Assembly (NCBI RefSeq): GCF_008831285.2 | Contig: NC_045139.1 | Location: 36,057,706 to 36,121,705 of the forward strand | Origin: Nymphaea colorata | Taxonomy: Eukaryota > Streptophyta > Magnoliopsida > Nymphaeales > Nymphaeaceae | Direction of reading: 5' to 3' | DNA: 64,000 bases | Part shown: piece after piece, positions 62,392 to 64,000 of the stretch | How positions within the stretch are numbered: position 1 is the first letter of the stretch | Layout of the letters: each line of letters begins with the position of its first letter | Program-made: the position numbers and the translations under genes | Notes under the pieces: generated by a model | Database searches by the model: none | The model's input: only the letters and a program-made list of their open reading frames with translations | What the model was told of the DNA's origin: nothing

Positions 62392-63282
62392 ATGGAAAAC
62401 CTTTCGCATTCTGGCATGTCCTCAAGTTTTCTTCCTCACCTTATTACCGAAAAACTCAACCATGAGAATTATCTGATCTGGAAAAGGCAAATCATGCCTT
62501 TCATAAGAAGTCAAGGCCTCTTTGGACATCTCGATGGTTCAACAAAGGCTCCACCAATATCCGTCTTACAGGAAATAAAAAATGAGGCAGGAGAAGTTAT
62601 TGCTGTTCATGAAGACAACAATCCTGAACATGCTATGTGGATGAGACGTGATCAAAGTCTGGTTGCGTATATTTTGTCCACTTTATCTCAACAAGTGTTA
62701 CTTTCAGTTTCTGATGATTGTACTGCAGAAGAATTATGGGAAACCCTTGCTAATACCTTTTCCCAAATATCAGAAGCTCGAATTATGTACTTAAAGAAAG
62801 AATTTCAGAATTTGAGCAAAGGTTCAACGTCTATCATGGATTATTTGGGGCGTATTAAGGCCGTCGCAGACCAACTTGCTGCCTCAGGGAATAACATTTC
62901 TGATAAGGAAAATGTGCAGCAAACCTTGAATGGACTTGGGCATGATTATCATGCTTTTATTACAGCTCTTGAGGTCCTTCCTGTTCTGCCTTCCTTCAAC
63001 GAACTACAAGGTAAACTTCTCCAACATGAAATGAATATGAAAAGAGTCATTGAAAGGACTGATCAAGGGAACTCCCAAAATGTGTTGGCTATGAATGTAA
63101 AGTTTGGTAAGAGCCATGGGAACTCCAACCATGGTGGTCGTGGCATTCTACCAACACCACATAACCAAGGTATGTCTCCTTTGGATACTTCAAGAAAAAT
63201 ACCAATTTGTTTTCAGTGCAACAAGAAAGGACACATGAAGGCACAATGTTGGTTTAATCCTCAAAATAAAAACAAAGGGTAA
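62392..63282 (+). CDS. Copia gag protein
   Basis: 296 codons from the ATG at 62392 (product starting MENLSHSG) to a TAA. It contains the copia gag core (KLNHENYLIWKRQI..., the UBN2/retrotran_gag block, then LKKEFQNLSKGSTSIMDYL) and a CCHC zinc knuckle, CFQCNKKGHMKAQC, near the end. It packages element RNA into virus-like particles. The longer open frame back to 62125 crosses the leader and is not needed. The frame stops right after the zinc knuckle, whereas most plant copia elements continue into protease in the same frame. Confidence 0.88.
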   Translation: MENLSHSGMSSSFLPHLITEKLNHENYLIWKRQIMPFIRSQGLFGHLDGSTKAPPISVLQEIKNEAGEVIAVHEDNNPEHAMWMRRDQSLVAYILSTLSQQVLLSVSDDCTAEELWETLANTFSQISEARIMYLKKEFQNLSKGSTSIMDYLGRIKAVADQLAASGNNISDKENVQQTLNGLGHDYHAFITALEVLPVLPSFNELQGKLLQHEMNMKRVIERTDQGNSQNVLAMNVKFGKSHGNSNHGGRGILPTPHNQGMSPLDTSRKIPICFQCNKKGHMKAQCWFNPQNKNKG

Positions 63283-64000
63283 GACATGATTATAAACAAG
63301 GAGGACAAAGTTCTAAATCCACCGCTGAAGATATGCAACAGCTATTGATGGCCGCATTCTCAAAGGTGACTATAAAGCAAAATGAGCAGGGAGAATGGTT
63401 CTTGGATTCAGGTGCAGCTACCCATGTGACAGGAAATGCAGGTAAATTGACTAACTTATCCCCTCATTACGGTAGAAGTTGCATTATAACAGGTGATGGA
63501 AAATCTCATCCTATTACACATATTGGAAATGCACATATTCCATTGTCATCCTCGTCTCTATCACTGTCTAATGTTGTTCTTGCTCCCAATATCAAAAAGA
63601 ACATCATATCCATTTCTAAACTCATTGATGATACAAGCTCTTCTGTTGAATTCACACCTTCTTCTGTCTATGTCAAGGACCTCCAAACGAAGAAAATGTT
63701 CGCTAGAGGGGAGCGTCAAGGGAATATGTACGTCCTCAAGGAATGTCTACCCAAGGATTCATCCACTTTTGATATAGGATTGAAGACATTTTCTCTTTCT
63801 CATAATGCGTCATCAGTGCCAAGTTCTTGCCATTTTCAATCAAAAGTAAGGGGCCCTAACCAATTTTTGGAGTCTGATTTGTGGCATAGTCGGCTAGGAC
63901 ACTGTGGTCGACATTTCATTGAAAAACTTGTCACAGATAGTCTCATTCCAAGATCAAGTTTACCTCTTACTTCAAGTGTCAAAAAATGTTCAAGTTGTGG
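63283..64000 (+). CDS. Copia pol, protease and GAG-pre-integrase (partial, runs off the window)
   Basis: A second open frame, shifted -1 relative to gag, overlaps the gag end (it opens after a stop at 63267) and runs to the window edge without a stop. It contains the aspartic protease motif DSGAATHVTG at about 63405-63434. Further on is the GAG-pre-integrase block (LWHSRLGHCG, then CSSCG at the very edge), which leads into the integrase zinc finger. It has no ATG of its own near the gag stop, so expression would need frameshifting. Integrase core, reverse transcriptase and RNase H lie beyond the window. Confidence 0.82.

Overview
The window is nuclear DNA from a land plant, most probably a flowering plant. 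It is AT-rich, with (AT)n, (GA)n and (CT)n microsatellites, long retroelement-laden introns with canonical GT-AG borders, and protein-coding genes that are plant-type. I cannot name the species. I found eight host transcription units by joining exons whose reading phases agree across splice sites, plus the 5' part of a Ty1/copia retrotransposon. Exon coordinates were worked out by eye and lack transcript support.

Layout. 1-6500: repeats, including a decayed copia reverse transcriptase near 3.0-3.55 kb. 6.5-11 kb (minus): a six- or seven-exon gene for an uncharacterised basic, serine-rich protein. 13.7-14.2 kb (plus): an intronless mitochondrial ferredoxin-like protein of the complex I bridge type (C1-FDX). 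14.3-28.9 kb: a repeat-dominated interval with MITE-like and foldback elements, GAGCTTGAG-type repeats, a cryptic GAT/GGT repeat and one unexplained minus-strand promoter-like island near 24.7 kb. 28.97-29.59 kb (plus): a membrane-anchored calmodulin-like protein with four EF hands. 31.5-36.6 kb (plus): a four-exon TMEM62-type metallophosphoesterase preceded by a micro-uORF. 41.2-46.6 kb (minus): SRP14, whose first exon carries only the start codon. 48.9-50.0 kb (plus): a glutaredoxin-like protein with a myristoylation motif and four C-terminal CxxC pairs. 53.07-53.93 kb (plus): a four-exon gene for a 118-residue small membrane protein that I do not recognise. 55.0-61.2 kb (plus): the first six coding exons of ZPR1. 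61.73 kb to the end: a copia 5' LTR, primer-binding site, gag, protease and GAG-pre-integrase, sitting in the intron after the last visible ZPR1 exon.

The genes do not form a pathway; plant nuclear genes are transcribed singly. They are mostly housekeeping functions: respiratory complex I, SRP-dependent targeting, translation-factor/ZPR1 biology, calcium signalling and membrane phosphoesterase. The most useful observations are the small split gene at 53 kb, the start-codon-only first exon of SRP14, a 130-bp near-perfect inverted repeat inside an SRP14 intron, and a copia element within the ZPR1 gene. No CRISPR array, operon, rRNA or convincing tRNA was seen.
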